A stretch of DNA of 64,000 bases from Paenibacillus humicola. GTDB lineage: Bacteria > Bacillota > Bacilli > Paenibacillales > Paenibacillaceae. A program made the position numbers and the translations under genes. The stretch spans positions 5,773,501 to 5,837,500 of the forward strand of contig NZ_JAQGPL010000001.1 in the NCBI RefSeq assembly GCF_028826105.1. Reading direction: 5' to 3'. The notes under the pieces were generated by a model. That model worked only from the letters and a program-made list of their open reading frames with translations, made no database searches and had not been told where the DNA came from. Positions 17,230 to 25,251 of this stretch are shown here, piece after piece; within the stretch, counting starts at the first letter, position 1, and each line of letters opens with the position of its first letter.

Positions 17230-18204
17230 TTAATTTTTGTCGGCTCGACTTTCGTAATCGAGCTTTAGCTTCAAGTCGGTTTCGTAGTTGCCGAATTTCC
17301 GGCCGAAAAGATTGATACCGCCCTCGTTCACGGCATCCGGTTTATTGCCGATGCGAACCGTCAAGTATGGCTTGTCGTCCAGCTCGAGCTCGTCGATGTT
17401 CAAAGACGAAATGTTCCTTCCGTCGATAAACGAGCCTTCGCCATGAACGCGCCATGTTTTCAGCAGTCCGTACTGCGTATTCTCGGTCCCCCACCAATCG
17501 GGTGTGAGAAGCCCCCTCTCGCCGCCGAAATCGCCGGGACTCGTCCAGGTGCCCACCTCCTTCCCGTTAATCCACAGCGTAATGTCCGAGGGCCAGTCGG
17601 AATTATAGAGCGGGGCTTCGGAGCAAATCTCCATCGACAGCTCCAAATTTCGGATGACCGCCCCCCGGGGAACCCGGTTCGGGAACCGGTATTCCAGGAA
17701 CCCCCGGCGAAACCAGATCAGCTGGGCGTGAATCCGTTCGGGCTCGAAGAACGAACGCGGCTCGTCCATTTCCCCGATGATCGACTGATCGCTCAGGATG
17801 CCGCAGGGAGCGGAAATTTGCGAATCGAAAAATTGGCCGATCGGAAGCGATACTTCGACAAAGGGGTGCGTCTTGGGCGCTCTGAAATGCGAAAAATCGA
17901 CGACGATCCGGCTGTACCGGGCGGAGCAGCTTTTCTGCGTCCCGCGGGTTCCCGGAATCATCTCGGTCTGGATCAGCCCCGCGTCCTCCAGCTTCTTGAT
18001 ATTGATGGCGGCGGTTGAAGCGGGAATGCCGAATTTCTCCGAAATCTCCACCACGTTCATCGAACGGTGCAGCAGCTCCTTGAAAATCTCGATGCGCAAG
18101 TCGGTTGAAAGCGCCTTCGCAATATGGATGAATTCATCAATATTTGTTGAAAGAATCCGATTCAGCTTCTCGTGATCCGAATAGTCCCGTTCAATTTTCA
18201 ACAA
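17230..18204 (-). CDS. ArsR-like winged-helix regulator with large C-terminal domain
   Basis: Residues 15-95 form an ArsR-type helix-turn-helix (LRIEIFKELLHRSMNVVEIS, then FGIPASTAAINIKKLEDAGL). The remaining ~220 residues hold beta-rich sequence with DITLWINGKEVGTWTSPGDF, similar in style to jelly-roll sugar-binding domains rather than to a metal sensor. It heads the glycan operon, so it probably senses the imported sugar. Start is TTG 18204 (or TTG 18201) after GGGGGG. A promoter with a catabolite-response-like site lies just upstream. Confidence 0.8.
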   Translation of the reverse strand: MLKIERDYSDHEKLNRILSTNIDEFIHIAKALSTDLRIEIFKELLHRSMNVVEISEKFGIPASTAAINIKKLEDAGLIQTEMIPGTRGTQKSCSARYSRIVVDFSHFRAPKTHPFVEVSLPIGQFFDSQISAPCGILSDQSIIGEMDEPRSFFEPERIHAQLIWFRRGFLEYRFPNRVPRGAVIRNLELSMEICSEAPLYNSDWPSDITLWINGKEVGTWTSPGDFGGERGLLTPDWWGTENTQYGLLKTWRVHGEGSFIDGRNISSLNIDELELDDKPYLTVRIGNKPDAVNEGGINLFGRKFGNYETDLKLKLDYESRADKN

Positions 18205-18234
18205 TCTTCCCCCCTTTTCGACATTTCCTGCATC

Positions 18235-18271
18235 ATAATACTACATCTATTTTTGTTTGTAAACGCTTATT
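18235..18271 (-). promoter_or_regulatory. Sigma-A promoter with overlapping cre-like site for the glycan operon
   Basis: On the minus strand TTTACA (18258-18263) and TATTAT (18235-18240) are 17 bases apart. The sequence TTGTAAACGCTTATT (18257-18271) overlaps the -35 box and fits the CcpA catabolite-response consensus with one mismatch. CcpA repression in glucose is the inferred control. The rest of the gap 18272-18371 is AT-rich with no gene. Confidence 0.6.
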
Positions 18272-18371
18272 ACCCGTTTTTAAACAACATATTTTGTTCC
18301 ATTGGAAGCGAATTTGCATGAAACTTCCATTTAAAACAACAATTATTGGTGCAATGATTACCATTTCAACG

Positions 18372-18420
18372 GAAAAAGCGGCCGGACGGATGGCGTTACG
18401 CCTATTCCGTCAGACCGCTT
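18372..18420 (-). terminator. Terminator of pdaA
   Basis: An interrupted stem of AAGCGG / CCGCTT with inner GGACGGA / TCCGTC arms is followed on the minus strand by TTTTT, 10 bases past the pdaA stop. Confidence 0.75.
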
Positions 18421-18429
18421 CCCTGGCAT

Positions 18430-19233
18430 TTAATGCGCGCCGGCTTCCGGCACCGCTTGCCTGCGCGCCGTCAGCGCGTCCAGGCTCGCGAACGTGTAGC
18501 CCCGCCGCCGCGCTTCGTCGATAATGCCGCCGAGCGCCTCGGCATTATCCTTCGATACTGCATGAAGCAAAATAACCGCGCCCGGGTGAAGCTGCTTCGT
18601 CACCTGATCGTACGCATACTGCCGGCCGCGCTGCGCCTTGGTGTCCCAATCCTTATAGGCGACCGACCAGAACACGTTCGTATAGCCGAGCTTGCCGCTC
18701 GCCGCGAGCGTCCGCTCACTGAAGATGCCGCGCGGCGGGCGCAAATAGAGCATTTCCCGCTGTCCGGCCGTCTCGGCGACCGCGGCTTTCACCTTCCCGA
18801 GCTCCTGCTCGATCTGCGCGTCGGACACCTGCGTCATGTCCGGATGGCTCCACGAATGGTTGCCGATCAGATGTCCTTCGGCCGCCATCCGCTTCAGAAG
18901 CTCCGGCTGATCCTTCACGTAATGGCCGGTCACGAAGAAGATCGCCGGCACCTTTTTCGCCTTCAGCACGTCGAGAATTTGCGCCGTATAGCCGTTCTCG
19001 TAGCCGTTGTCGAAGGTCAAATAAATTTCTTTCTTGGCCGTGTCACCCAGGAAAATCGCGCCGTACCGGTCCACGATGCCCTTAAAGCCTTCCTCGTTGA
19101 TCGACGGGAGCCTTCCGTCCACGCTTTTCTTGAAGCCGAAATGATACGTGCCGGGCGCCCCTTTTGCCGGCTGAGGCCCCGCCGCCGTAACGAGCAGCGC
19201 CAGCAGCGCCGCCGCGAAGGTCAATCGTTTCAT
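18430..19233 (-). CDS. pdaA: Spore-cortex polysaccharide deacetylase (PdaA-type)
   Basis: A 267-residue protein with an N-terminal signal peptide (LTFAAALLALLVTAAG) and a NodB deacetylase domain. The motifs are TFDNGYENGYT (motif 1 with Asn, as in PdaA rather than the usual TFDDG), HSWSHP (metal His pair), RPPRG and LLHAVS. PdaA removes the acetyl group from muramic acid so that muramic delta-lactam can form in the spore cortex, which is needed for germination. It points to a spore former. AAAGGGG upstream favours 19233 over a longer start. Confidence 0.9.
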   Translation of the reverse strand: MKRLTFAAALLALLVTAAGPQPAKGAPGTYHFGFKKSVDGRLPSINEEGFKGIVDRYGAIFLGDTAKKEIYLTFDNGYENGYTAQILDVLKAKKVPAIFFVTGHYVKDQPELLKRMAAEGHLIGNHSWSHPDMTQVSDAQIEQELGKVKAAVAETAGQREMLYLRPPRGIFSERTLAASGKLGYTNVFWSVAYKDWDTKAQRGRQYAYDQVTKQLHPGAVILLHAVSKDNAEALGGIIDEARRRGYTFASLDALTARRQAVPEAGAH

Positions 19234-19383
19234 GGCAGAAGTACCCCTTTGTCCAGAAAAATAGCTGCAGCAAGGAGTAATATTCCGCAAATGCCGCCTT
19301 TTTATGTCGGCGGATGATGAAGCGTCCATCCCGGGTTCGGGATTTCCGCTAACAAATATTGGCCTGCATCATGACGAGGATTG

Positions 19384-19746
19384 TTATTGCAAACGATTCT
19401 GCCCTGCGAGCCGTTCTACCGCCTGCCGTACTCTCGTAACTCCTTGTGACATCGTATGCCCGCCGCCCATCGCCGCGGCAACCGCAGCCGCCTCCATGAT
19501 TTCCTGCTCGGCGGCGCCTTTACTCCATGCCTCCTGCACATGATAAAACGTACACACTTCATTATTGGCAAATAAGCTGATTCCCAGCGCGATCAACTGC
19601 TTCTGCTTTTCCTCCAACGCGCCCGCTGCGAAGCATGCCCCGGTGAACGCATGGTAAGCTTCGACGACGCCGGGCAGCGTTTCCTTAAAATGGCCGACTC
19701 CGTTTTTATAGGCATCCACTTGCTCGTCCGCCTTGTTTACCGGCAT
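19384..19746 (-). CDS. AhpD-like carboxymuconolactone decarboxylase family protein
   Basis: A 120-residue all-helical protein of the CMD/AhpD group. The signature stretch is LFANNEVCTFYHVQEAW, with Cys and His four residues apart, where peroxidase-type members have CxxCH. The second Cys is missing, so a disulphide-cycling peroxidase role is doubtful. Family members act as small antioxidant or decarboxylase-like proteins. GAGAGG precedes the ATG. A single gene between pdaA and the RIP gene, in the opposite direction to the latter. Confidence 0.75.
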   Translation of the reverse strand: MPVNKADEQVDAYKNGVGHFKETLPGVVEAYHAFTGACFAAGALEEKQKQLIALGISLFANNEVCTFYHVQEAWSKGAAEQEIMEAAAVAAAMGGGHTMSQGVTRVRQAVERLAGQNRLQ

Positions 19747-20177
19747 AACTCAACAACCTCTCTGCTTATTATGATCACGAGCTGCATGGTTAGGATTACC
19801 AAAGGCCGGCGGCATCATGCGTTTTACGGTATCCTTTCATACCGCAGGTGACCGAGACGCATCTCGAACGCATCCATCTTTCTTTTCAATATACTGTCTA
19901 AATCGGAATGAATATCCTTCACAAATTTCTAGAACGAATGGTTCAATTGGCGGTGGCGCTGCGTACTCTGCCGGATTTTGGTTCTTTCAGCATCCCCTTT
20001 GAAAACCGTTGAAAATAGTTCCATTTTCTTTTGACGAACATCGGCTACAGAGTAAAATAAGTATAGAAAGCGCATTTACATAAGTAACATTAAAAAATTA
20101 ATTACCATACCTTTTTGCCGGGCGAGAGGAGGGAAAATGAGGCATCCGGCGGTAATACCACAAAACGGAGGAATGAA
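19747..20177. other. AT-richer gap holding the RIP leader
   Basis: 430 bases without a gene and visibly lower in GC than the surrounding DNA. The first 280 bases show no recognisable element. The right end holds the promoter at 20031-20058, a leader of about 110 bases, and the ribosome binding site CGGAGG at 20166-20171. Confidence 0.6.
20031..20058 (+). promoter_or_regulatory. Sigma-A promoter of the ribosome-inactivating protein gene
   Basis: TTGACG (20031-20036) and TAAAAT (20053-20058) are 16 bases apart on the coding strand. The transcript would start near 20065 and carry an AT-rich leader to 20177. No operator could be recognised. Confidence 0.65.
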
Positions 20178-21140
20178 ATGAGAACCATGTACCGGAAGTT
20201 TCAGCGCAAAATCAGAACCGCGGCGTTTGCCTTTATGGCCATCGTCATGGCCGTCACGGGTACCTTTTTCGCAAAGGGCGGCGTTGCCCATGCAGACGTT
20301 CCCGAGGGACAGATTAACCATGTTTATATTAATCTGAACAGCCCCAGTTTTACGGCCCAAGGCCAGTACAGTTCGTTTATCTCGAGCCTTCGGCAAGCGG
20401 CGGGACATTATTACCGCTCTTCGGATAATATAACTCAATATATTCCCCGTGCGTCAGACGGCGTGTCTCCGTACATTTATGGTACGGGTCTGGTCATGGT
20501 GACACTGACGGCCGGGAGTAATACGCTTACGCTGTGGATTACGCCAGGCGATATGTACCTTCGGGGATTTACCAATGTTTACGGCCAGACGTTCAGCTTC
20601 AACGACAGCGATTACAGCCTGAGATATCATTTGGCACTGGTCGGACGCGACCAGCCCGTAACCCTCCTCGGTTTTGGAAGCAATTATAACAGTATAAGGC
20701 AAGCCGCGAGCCAAGGCCGGGAATCCATGCAGATCTCGTGGAATGATCTGTGGAATTCGATGTTCAATCTGATGTATACAACAAACCCATTCGGCAACAA
20801 CCAGCAAGCCGTCGCCCGGTCGCTCCAGTTTATGATTCAATACACGTCCGAAGCCGCCCGCTTCAACGATGTATACGGGGTCATGTCCGATATCATGCAT
20901 AGTTACAGTGCGTACTATAACGGCCTGCCGTTGACACAGCAATATCTGGAGAACGCCTGGCAGGACATTTCGACATTTGGCACGAACATCACGAACAATC
21001 CCAGCACGTCTCCGCAATACATCAACGGGGTCGGGACGCTTTATTCTTGGAGCGATGTTGCACGCTATTTAGCCTTGTTGTTAAATACCGCCAACCGTAA
21101 ACAGGATACGACCGGCAATTGGGATCATACGGAGCTGTAA
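20178..21140 (+). CDS. Secreted ribosome-inactivating protein (rRNA N-glycosylase family)
   Basis: A 320-residue protein with a signal peptide (basic start, hydrophobic residues 14-32, likely cleavage after AHA39). The mature part follows the plant RIP/Shiga-toxin A-chain fold in order: Y64SSFISSLR, LWITPGDMYLRGF, LGFGSNYNSIRQAA, IQYTSEAARF and LENAWQDIS. These align with ricin A-chain and keep all five key residues: Y127 (ricin Y80), Y170 (Y123), E225 (E177), R228 (R180), W261 (W211). The family removes one adenine from the sarcin-ricin loop of large rRNA. No lectin chain or immunity gene is adjacent. Start 20178 follows CGGAGG by 6 bases. It has its own promoter and terminator. Activity is inferred. 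Confidence 0.88.
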   Translation: MRTMYRKFQRKIRTAAFAFMAIVMAVTGTFFAKGGVAHADVPEGQINHVYINLNSPSFTAQGQYSSFISSLRQAAGHYYRSSDNITQYIPRASDGVSPYIYGTGLVMVTLTAGSNTLTLWITPGDMYLRGFTNVYGQTFSFNDSDYSLRYHLALVGRDQPVTLLGFGSNYNSIRQAASQGRESMQISWNDLWNSMFNLMYTTNPFGNNQQAVARSLQFMIQYTSEAARFNDVYGVMSDIMHSYSAYYNGLPLTQQYLENAWQDISTFGTNITNNPSTSPQYINGVGTLYSWSDVARYLALLLNTANRKQDTTGNWDHTEL

Positions 21141-21206
21141 GGCGCGTACTGCCGATCGCGGAGTTAGGGAAACGAGTTTTCCGCTGAATTTGAATTTCCA
21201 AGTCAT

Positions 21207-21234
21207 GCCCGATCGTTGCCGATCGGGCTTTTTT
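21207..21234 (+). terminator. Terminator of the RIP gene
   Basis: A perfect 8-bp stem GCCCGATC / GATCGGGC with a 6-base loop and TTTTTT, 66 bases after the stop. Together with the upstream promoter it isolates the RIP gene as a one-gene unit. Confidence 0.88.
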
Positions 21235-21421
21235 CGGTTTGATCCGTGATGCTTAATGCGATTTTAGGGAACCGCCTGGCCGCAAGAAGCGTCTGCGCCT
21301 CCAGCCGCAAGCCGGCACCGGACCTGAGACCAGCCGGCGTTCATCCCTGAGCTGGAAGATGTTTTCCACCCTTCTCCTTATAATGGATCTAACGACGGAT
21401 TTATTAAAGGTGAGGAACAGG

Positions 21422-22291
21422 ATGCAGGTATCGGTAACGTCTCCGAAGCTGTTTTCGGGGGAGAAATGGCTCGTCATCGCCGGCTTGCTCGGGTTTGTCC
21501 TCGCGGCCTTCTGCGGGGTATGGACGCTCGTGTACGGAGGCCCGGTCGCGCCAAACGGCAACCTTGTAAATGCGATTTCGTTCGACGCCGCGATCGGCAT
21601 CTTTATGCTGTCGACAGCGGCGGTCAGTCCGCTGTCCGCCTTTGGAAGGAAGGGCAGAGCTTTCTTCCGATGGTCCTTTATCGTCCTCGTGCTGTACGCG
21701 TATTTCGCGGAAACGGTGCAAAATTTTCGGGGCGTCAACCCGCGTTTCGCCAAAGGTTTGGCACCGTTCGATCAGAATGTCGGCGGAATTTTCGCATTTG
21801 TCGCGCTGCTGCTCATCATCTTCTATTTGGTTTTCGCCGCCGGCTTTTTCTTCCGGAAAGCATCCGATAGCCGGCCGGAGCTGGTGCTCGGCATCCGCTA
21901 TGCGGTGCTCGCCGTGATGATCTCTTTTGCCGCGGGCGTATGGATGTCGGTAAACGCAGGCCGCTTCACCGGCATCAGCGGGAACATCATCTGGCTGCAC
22001 GGGCTCGGCTTTCACGCCCTGCAGGCCGTTCCTTTCATGGCCTGGCTGACGGAGCGAACGCGGCTCCCGGCGCGGATCCGCCGCCTGTACGTGCATGCCG
22101 CCGGCTTTTCCTATTTGCTGGGCCTGGCCGCGATCGGCTGGCAGACGATGAACGGCCGCTCCGTGCTCGAATGGTCGCCGCTGCCGCTCCTCGCCTGCGC
22201 CTTCTTCCTGGCCGGAATCGCCGCCGGAATCGCCGCGTTTCGCCTTGCCTTGATAGGACCCCGGGAAAGCGTACCGGCCGGCGCGGCTTAA
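21422..22291 (+). CDS. Multi-pass membrane protein of unknown function
   Basis: A 289-residue hydrophobic protein with about eight membrane segments (VIAGLLGFVLAAFCGVW, FAFVALLLIIFYLVFAAGF, YAVLAVMISFAAGVW, LLACAFFLAGIAAGIAA). The His in IWLHGLGFHALQAVPF is a possible haem or metal ligand, but no known family could be assigned. AAGGTGAGG stands 6 bases before ATG 21422; an upstream in-frame ATG at 21359 lacks a ribosome binding site. Confidence 0.65.
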   Translation: MQVSVTSPKLFSGEKWLVIAGLLGFVLAAFCGVWTLVYGGPVAPNGNLVNAISFDAAIGIFMLSTAAVSPLSAFGRKGRAFFRWSFIVLVLYAYFAETVQNFRGVNPRFAKGLAPFDQNVGGIFAFVALLLIIFYLVFAAGFFFRKASDSRPELVLGIRYAVLAVMISFAAGVWMSVNAGRFTGISGNIIWLHGLGFHALQAVPFMAWLTERTRLPARIRRLYVHAAGFSYLLGLAAIGWQTMNGRSVLEWSPLPLLACAFFLAGIAAGIAAFRLALIGPRESVPAGAA

Positions 22292-22488
22292 CCGGTAGAC
22301 CGGGGGGTTTGTCCGCATTTGGCGATTACGCACCGATTGCTCCCGGCGACGAGACTCGGCGCCGCTTGACGGCGGTCCATCATCGGTCCGGAGGGAATTT
22401 GTCCCTCCGGTCTTTTTTTGTCGATGTGAAGATGGTGCGCTGCCTGCGATCGGATGATTCTCCTATCTTCAAATGGAAGAGTCTATGC

Positions 22489-22682
22489 TATAATATTCGA
22501 TAATATTGTTCAATAACAGGAACGCGTTTCGTTATTTTGAACAATGAACCTTTTTCCGGAGACAGGAGGGACCGGCCGGTGCCGTCCTTTGGCGCAATGC
22601 CGGCTTGTTCCCTTGCATCGATTGAAGAAAGAAAGGCGAAAAGGTAACCTTTCCTTTAGATGAAGAAAGGAGACTCGTACCC
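22489..22682 (+). promoter_or_regulatory. Promoter and structured leader of the 22683 gene
   Basis: A TATAAT at 22489-22494 is followed by a large inverted repeat: ATTGTTCAATAAC (22505-22517) pairs with GTTAT-TT-TGAACAAT (22531-22545). At 22636-22653 lies GCGAAAAGGTAACCTTTC, whose CCTTTC could pair either with GAAAAGG before it or with GAAAGG of the ribosome binding region at 22664-22670. This looks like a 190-base regulatory leader, but it matches no riboswitch class known to me. Confidence 0.4.
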
Positions 22683-23480
22683 ATGGATATCGCAAAAAAG
22701 CTGGGGCTCGGCGGCCATTCGTTCATCAGCGAGCTGGGCAACGATCCCGCGGCGTCCTTCGACGAGCAGTGTGCGATCGTAAGCGCCTGCCTGGAGAGCG
22801 GCATCACCCTTTTTGACACGACCTACTATCAGGAACGCGTCGCGCTCGGAAACGTGCTGAAGCGGCTGGGACGGCGCAGCGAAGCGCGTATTTTGGCGTG
22901 GAATTTCTTCCGGAATCCGGCGGACGACAAGGTCATTCAGCCCTATTCGCCGTACGAGGCGCACCGGATCGACGAGATGCTGTCGGAGCTGCAGACGGAT
23001 GTCATCGACCTGCTTGTCATCCACGTCGACGACGACCGGGAGCGGCAAAGCCGGGAGCTTGAACTGGCGTCCCGCTGGATTGCCGAAGGGAAGGTTCGCG
23101 AGGCGGCGCTCGGCATGGTCCGGGCGAAGGACGTGGACCTGCTGCCGGAGAACCATCCGGTTTCTTACGTGCTTGCGCCGTATAACGCTTTTAATCAGGG
23201 CTCGCTTGACGTTTTCCGCAAAGCGGCGGACAAAGGCATCCGCAGCATCGCGCTTTCCCCGTTCATCCGCGGCTACAAGCTCGACGAGATCGGCGGCGAC
23301 CATGCGCGGACAGCGGATATTTTGCTTCGCTGGGTCTGCCATCAGCCCATCGTGGAATCGGTCATCGTCTCCATGCGCCGCGCCGATTATGTAGAGAACA
23401 ATTTGAATGCGGTTCGCAAAGGGCCGCTGAACGCCGAAGAAGAAGCGATGCTGCAGGGCTGGATCGATCGATTGGGCTGA
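22683..23480 (+). CDS. Aldo/keto reductase family protein, degenerate active site
   Basis: A 265-residue short aldo/keto reductase-like barrel. FDTTYYQERVALGNVL matches the Asp/Tyr motif and LLVIHVDDD the His strand, but the strand that normally carries the catalytic Lys (ISTK-like) reads RILAWNFFR, so the Lys appears replaced. The C-terminal NADP-binding end (SVIVSMRRADYVENNL) is kept. It could be a non-reducing relative. Operon partner of the cyclase-family gene 75 bases downstream. Confidence 0.7.
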   Translation: MDIAKKLGLGGHSFISELGNDPAASFDEQCAIVSACLESGITLFDTTYYQERVALGNVLKRLGRRSEARILAWNFFRNPADDKVIQPYSPYEAHRIDEMLSELQTDVIDLLVIHVDDDRERQSRELELASRWIAEGKVREAALGMVRAKDVDLLPENHPVSYVLAPYNAFNQGSLDVFRKAADKGIRSIALSPFIRGYKLDEIGGDHARTADILLRWVCHQPIVESVIVSMRRADYVENNLNAVRKGPLNAEEEAMLQGWIDRLG

Positions 23481-23555
23481 TCCCGTGCAGCCGCCATATT
23501 TCGTTTGCGGCCGCCGAGAGAGCTCGCGGCTGCGGACTGCAGAGGAGGAACCGGT

Positions 23556-24227
23556 GTGCCAATTCCGTCCGTTCGCAAAATCATTGATCTGTCCCAGCCG
23601 GTCTATCATAACTGTCCTGGCTGGCCGACCTACGAGATGACGGAGGTTCGTTACGAAGCGCTGTATCCGGTCGACGGCTTTACCGCCGAGCGGCTGAACA
23701 TGAACGTGCATACGGCGACGCATCTCGACGTGCCGTTTCATTTTTTCCCGCAGGGCAAGACGATTGAACAGTTTCCGGTCGAGCGGTTTCAGGGCGAAGC
23801 CGTCCCGGTGGATCTGTTCGGCATCGAGGCCGATACGCCGATCGGCGTCAGCCATTTCGAGCCGTACGGCGACCGGATCAAGCCGGGCGACATCGTGCTG
23901 CTCTGCACGGGCTGGAGCAAGAAACGCGGCTACACGAAGGAATATTACAACCAGTGGCCGTATTTGAGCGGCGAGGGTGCGCAGTGGCTGGTCGATCGCG
24001 GCGTCAAGGGCGTCGGCCTCGACGGCCTCAGCATCGGCGGCTGGGGCGAGGAGAAAGCGCGGCCGCCTCACGAAATTTTGCTGTCGAACGAGATTTGGCC
24101 GCTGGAGGAGCTCAATTTGACCGAGGAGCTGCTGACGGAAGACCGCTGGTACTTATGCGCGTTTCCGCTCAAGCTGCAGGGCTTCGGCGGCGCTCCGGTC
24201 CGCGCCGTCGCCATGGTATTCGATTAA
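23556..24227 (+). CDS. Cyclase-family metal hydrolase (kynurenine formamidase-like)
   Basis: A 223-residue protein with the family signature HTATHLDVPFHF (H-x-x-x-H-x-D-x-P-x-H), which binds the catalytic metal in kynurenine formamidases, isatin hydrolases and polyketide cyclase-like enzymes. IIDLSQPVYHNCPGWP at the N-terminus and GVGLDGLSIG further on are also typical. Start is GTG 23556, 7 bases after AGGAGG. The substrate is unknown; linkage to the reductase-like gene suggests one small pathway. Confidence 0.82.
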   Translation: MPIPSVRKIIDLSQPVYHNCPGWPTYEMTEVRYEALYPVDGFTAERLNMNVHTATHLDVPFHFFPQGKTIEQFPVERFQGEAVPVDLFGIEADTPIGVSHFEPYGDRIKPGDIVLLCTGWSKKRGYTKEYYNQWPYLSGEGAQWLVDRGVKGVGLDGLSIGGWGEEKARPPHEILLSNEIWPLEELNLTEELLTEDRWYLCAFPLKLQGFGGAPVRAVAMVFD

Positions 24228-24258
24228 GCGCTGCGTTGAAAGTGCAGCCAAAATAGAT

Positions 24259-24309
24259 ATCGCCCTCATCCCCTCTGCCATACCGGCAAGGCGGATGAGG
24301 GCGATTTTT
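24259..24309 (+). terminator. Terminator of the reductase/cyclase operon
   Basis: A 13-bp stem ATCGCCCTCATCC / GGATGAGGGCGAT with TTTTT. The remaining gap to 24419 contains another GC-rich hairpin around CCGGGCCTGCCGGC but no gene. Confidence 0.85.
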
Positions 24310-24419
24310 GTAGTCTGGCCGCTGCCGGACGCTCTGCGTCCGCAAACGGCCGGGCCTGCCGGCCATCGGCGGGCCCGGTCAAGGAAAACGCATGTTGCTT
24401 GCATCGCTGAATAGAGGCG

Positions 24420-25250
24420 TTAACGCAGCTTGGCCAAATCGAATTCCGGCACAAGTCCTTCCTCCGCAGCCCGTCCGAGCAGCGACTCGACCGCCGCATA
24501 ACCGTCTTCGCCCAGCTTAGCCGTAAAGTCGTTCACATACAGGTCGATATGCGCCTGCGCGACCTTCGGATCGAGCTCCTGCGCATACCGCATCACATAA
24601 TTGCGGGAAACCTCCGGGTGGGTCCAGCCGTATTCGACCGAAGCTCGCGCCCATCCGGCGATCGCTTCGACATCGAGCGAGCGGCGCGCGATAATCGCGC
24701 CGAGCGGGATCGGCAGTCCCGTATCCGTCTCCCACCAGCTGCCGAGATCCGCCAGCATGGTCAGCCCGAAATTCGGGTAGGTAAAGCGCGCCTCGTGGAT
24801 GACGAGACCCGCGTCGATCGTGCCGGCCTTCACCGCCGGCATGATTTCGTGAAACGGCATGACGACGATTTCGCCGATGCCGCCGGGCACATGCCGGGCC
24901 GTCCACAGCCGGAAGAGCAGATATGCGGTGGAGCGGTCGCTCGGGATCGCCACCCGCTTCCCGGAGAGCCGGGCCGGATCTGCCGTGCCGCCCGCGGTCA
25001 GTACGAGCGGCCCGCAGCCTCTGCCGAGCGCGCCGCCGCAGGGGAGCAGCGCATAATCGTCCAGCACCCACGGCAGTGCCGCGTACGAGATCTTCAGCAC
25101 CTCCGGCCCGGTGCGGGCGGCCGCCCAGCCGTTCGTCACGTCGATATCCGCATAGGTGACGTTCAGCTCGGGCGCTCCAGGAATGAGCCCGTGCACCCAG
25201 GCGTGAAAAACAAATGTATCGTTCGGACATGGGGAAAACGCAATATTCAT
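24420..25250 (-). CDS. mqnD: 1,4-dihydroxy-6-naphthoate synthase, menaquinone biosynthesis
   Basis: A 276-residue protein starting MNIAFSPCPNDTFVFHAW, the hallmark N-terminus of MqnD, with DIDVTNGWA, IPSDRSTAYLLFRLW and VIHEARFTYPNFGL. MqnD converts cyclic dehypoxanthinyl futalosine to 1,4-dihydroxy-6-naphthoate in the futalosine route to menaquinone, the respiratory quinone. One base separates it from the upstream mqnB stop, so translation is coupled. The other pathway genes (mqnA, mqnC, mqnE) are not in this window. Confidence 0.92.
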   Translation of the reverse strand: MNIAFSPCPNDTFVFHAWVHGLIPGAPELNVTYADIDVTNGWAAARTGPEVLKISYAALPWVLDDYALLPCGGALGRGCGPLVLTAGGTADPARLSGKRVAIPSDRSTAYLLFRLWTARHVPGGIGEIVVMPFHEIMPAVKAGTIDAGLVIHEARFTYPNFGLTMLADLGSWWETDTGLPIPLGAIIARRSLDVEAIAGWARASVEYGWTHPEVSRNYVMRYAQELDPKVAQAHIDLYVNDFTAKLGEDGYAAVESLLGRAAEEGLVPEFDLAKLR

Positions 25251-25251
25251 G

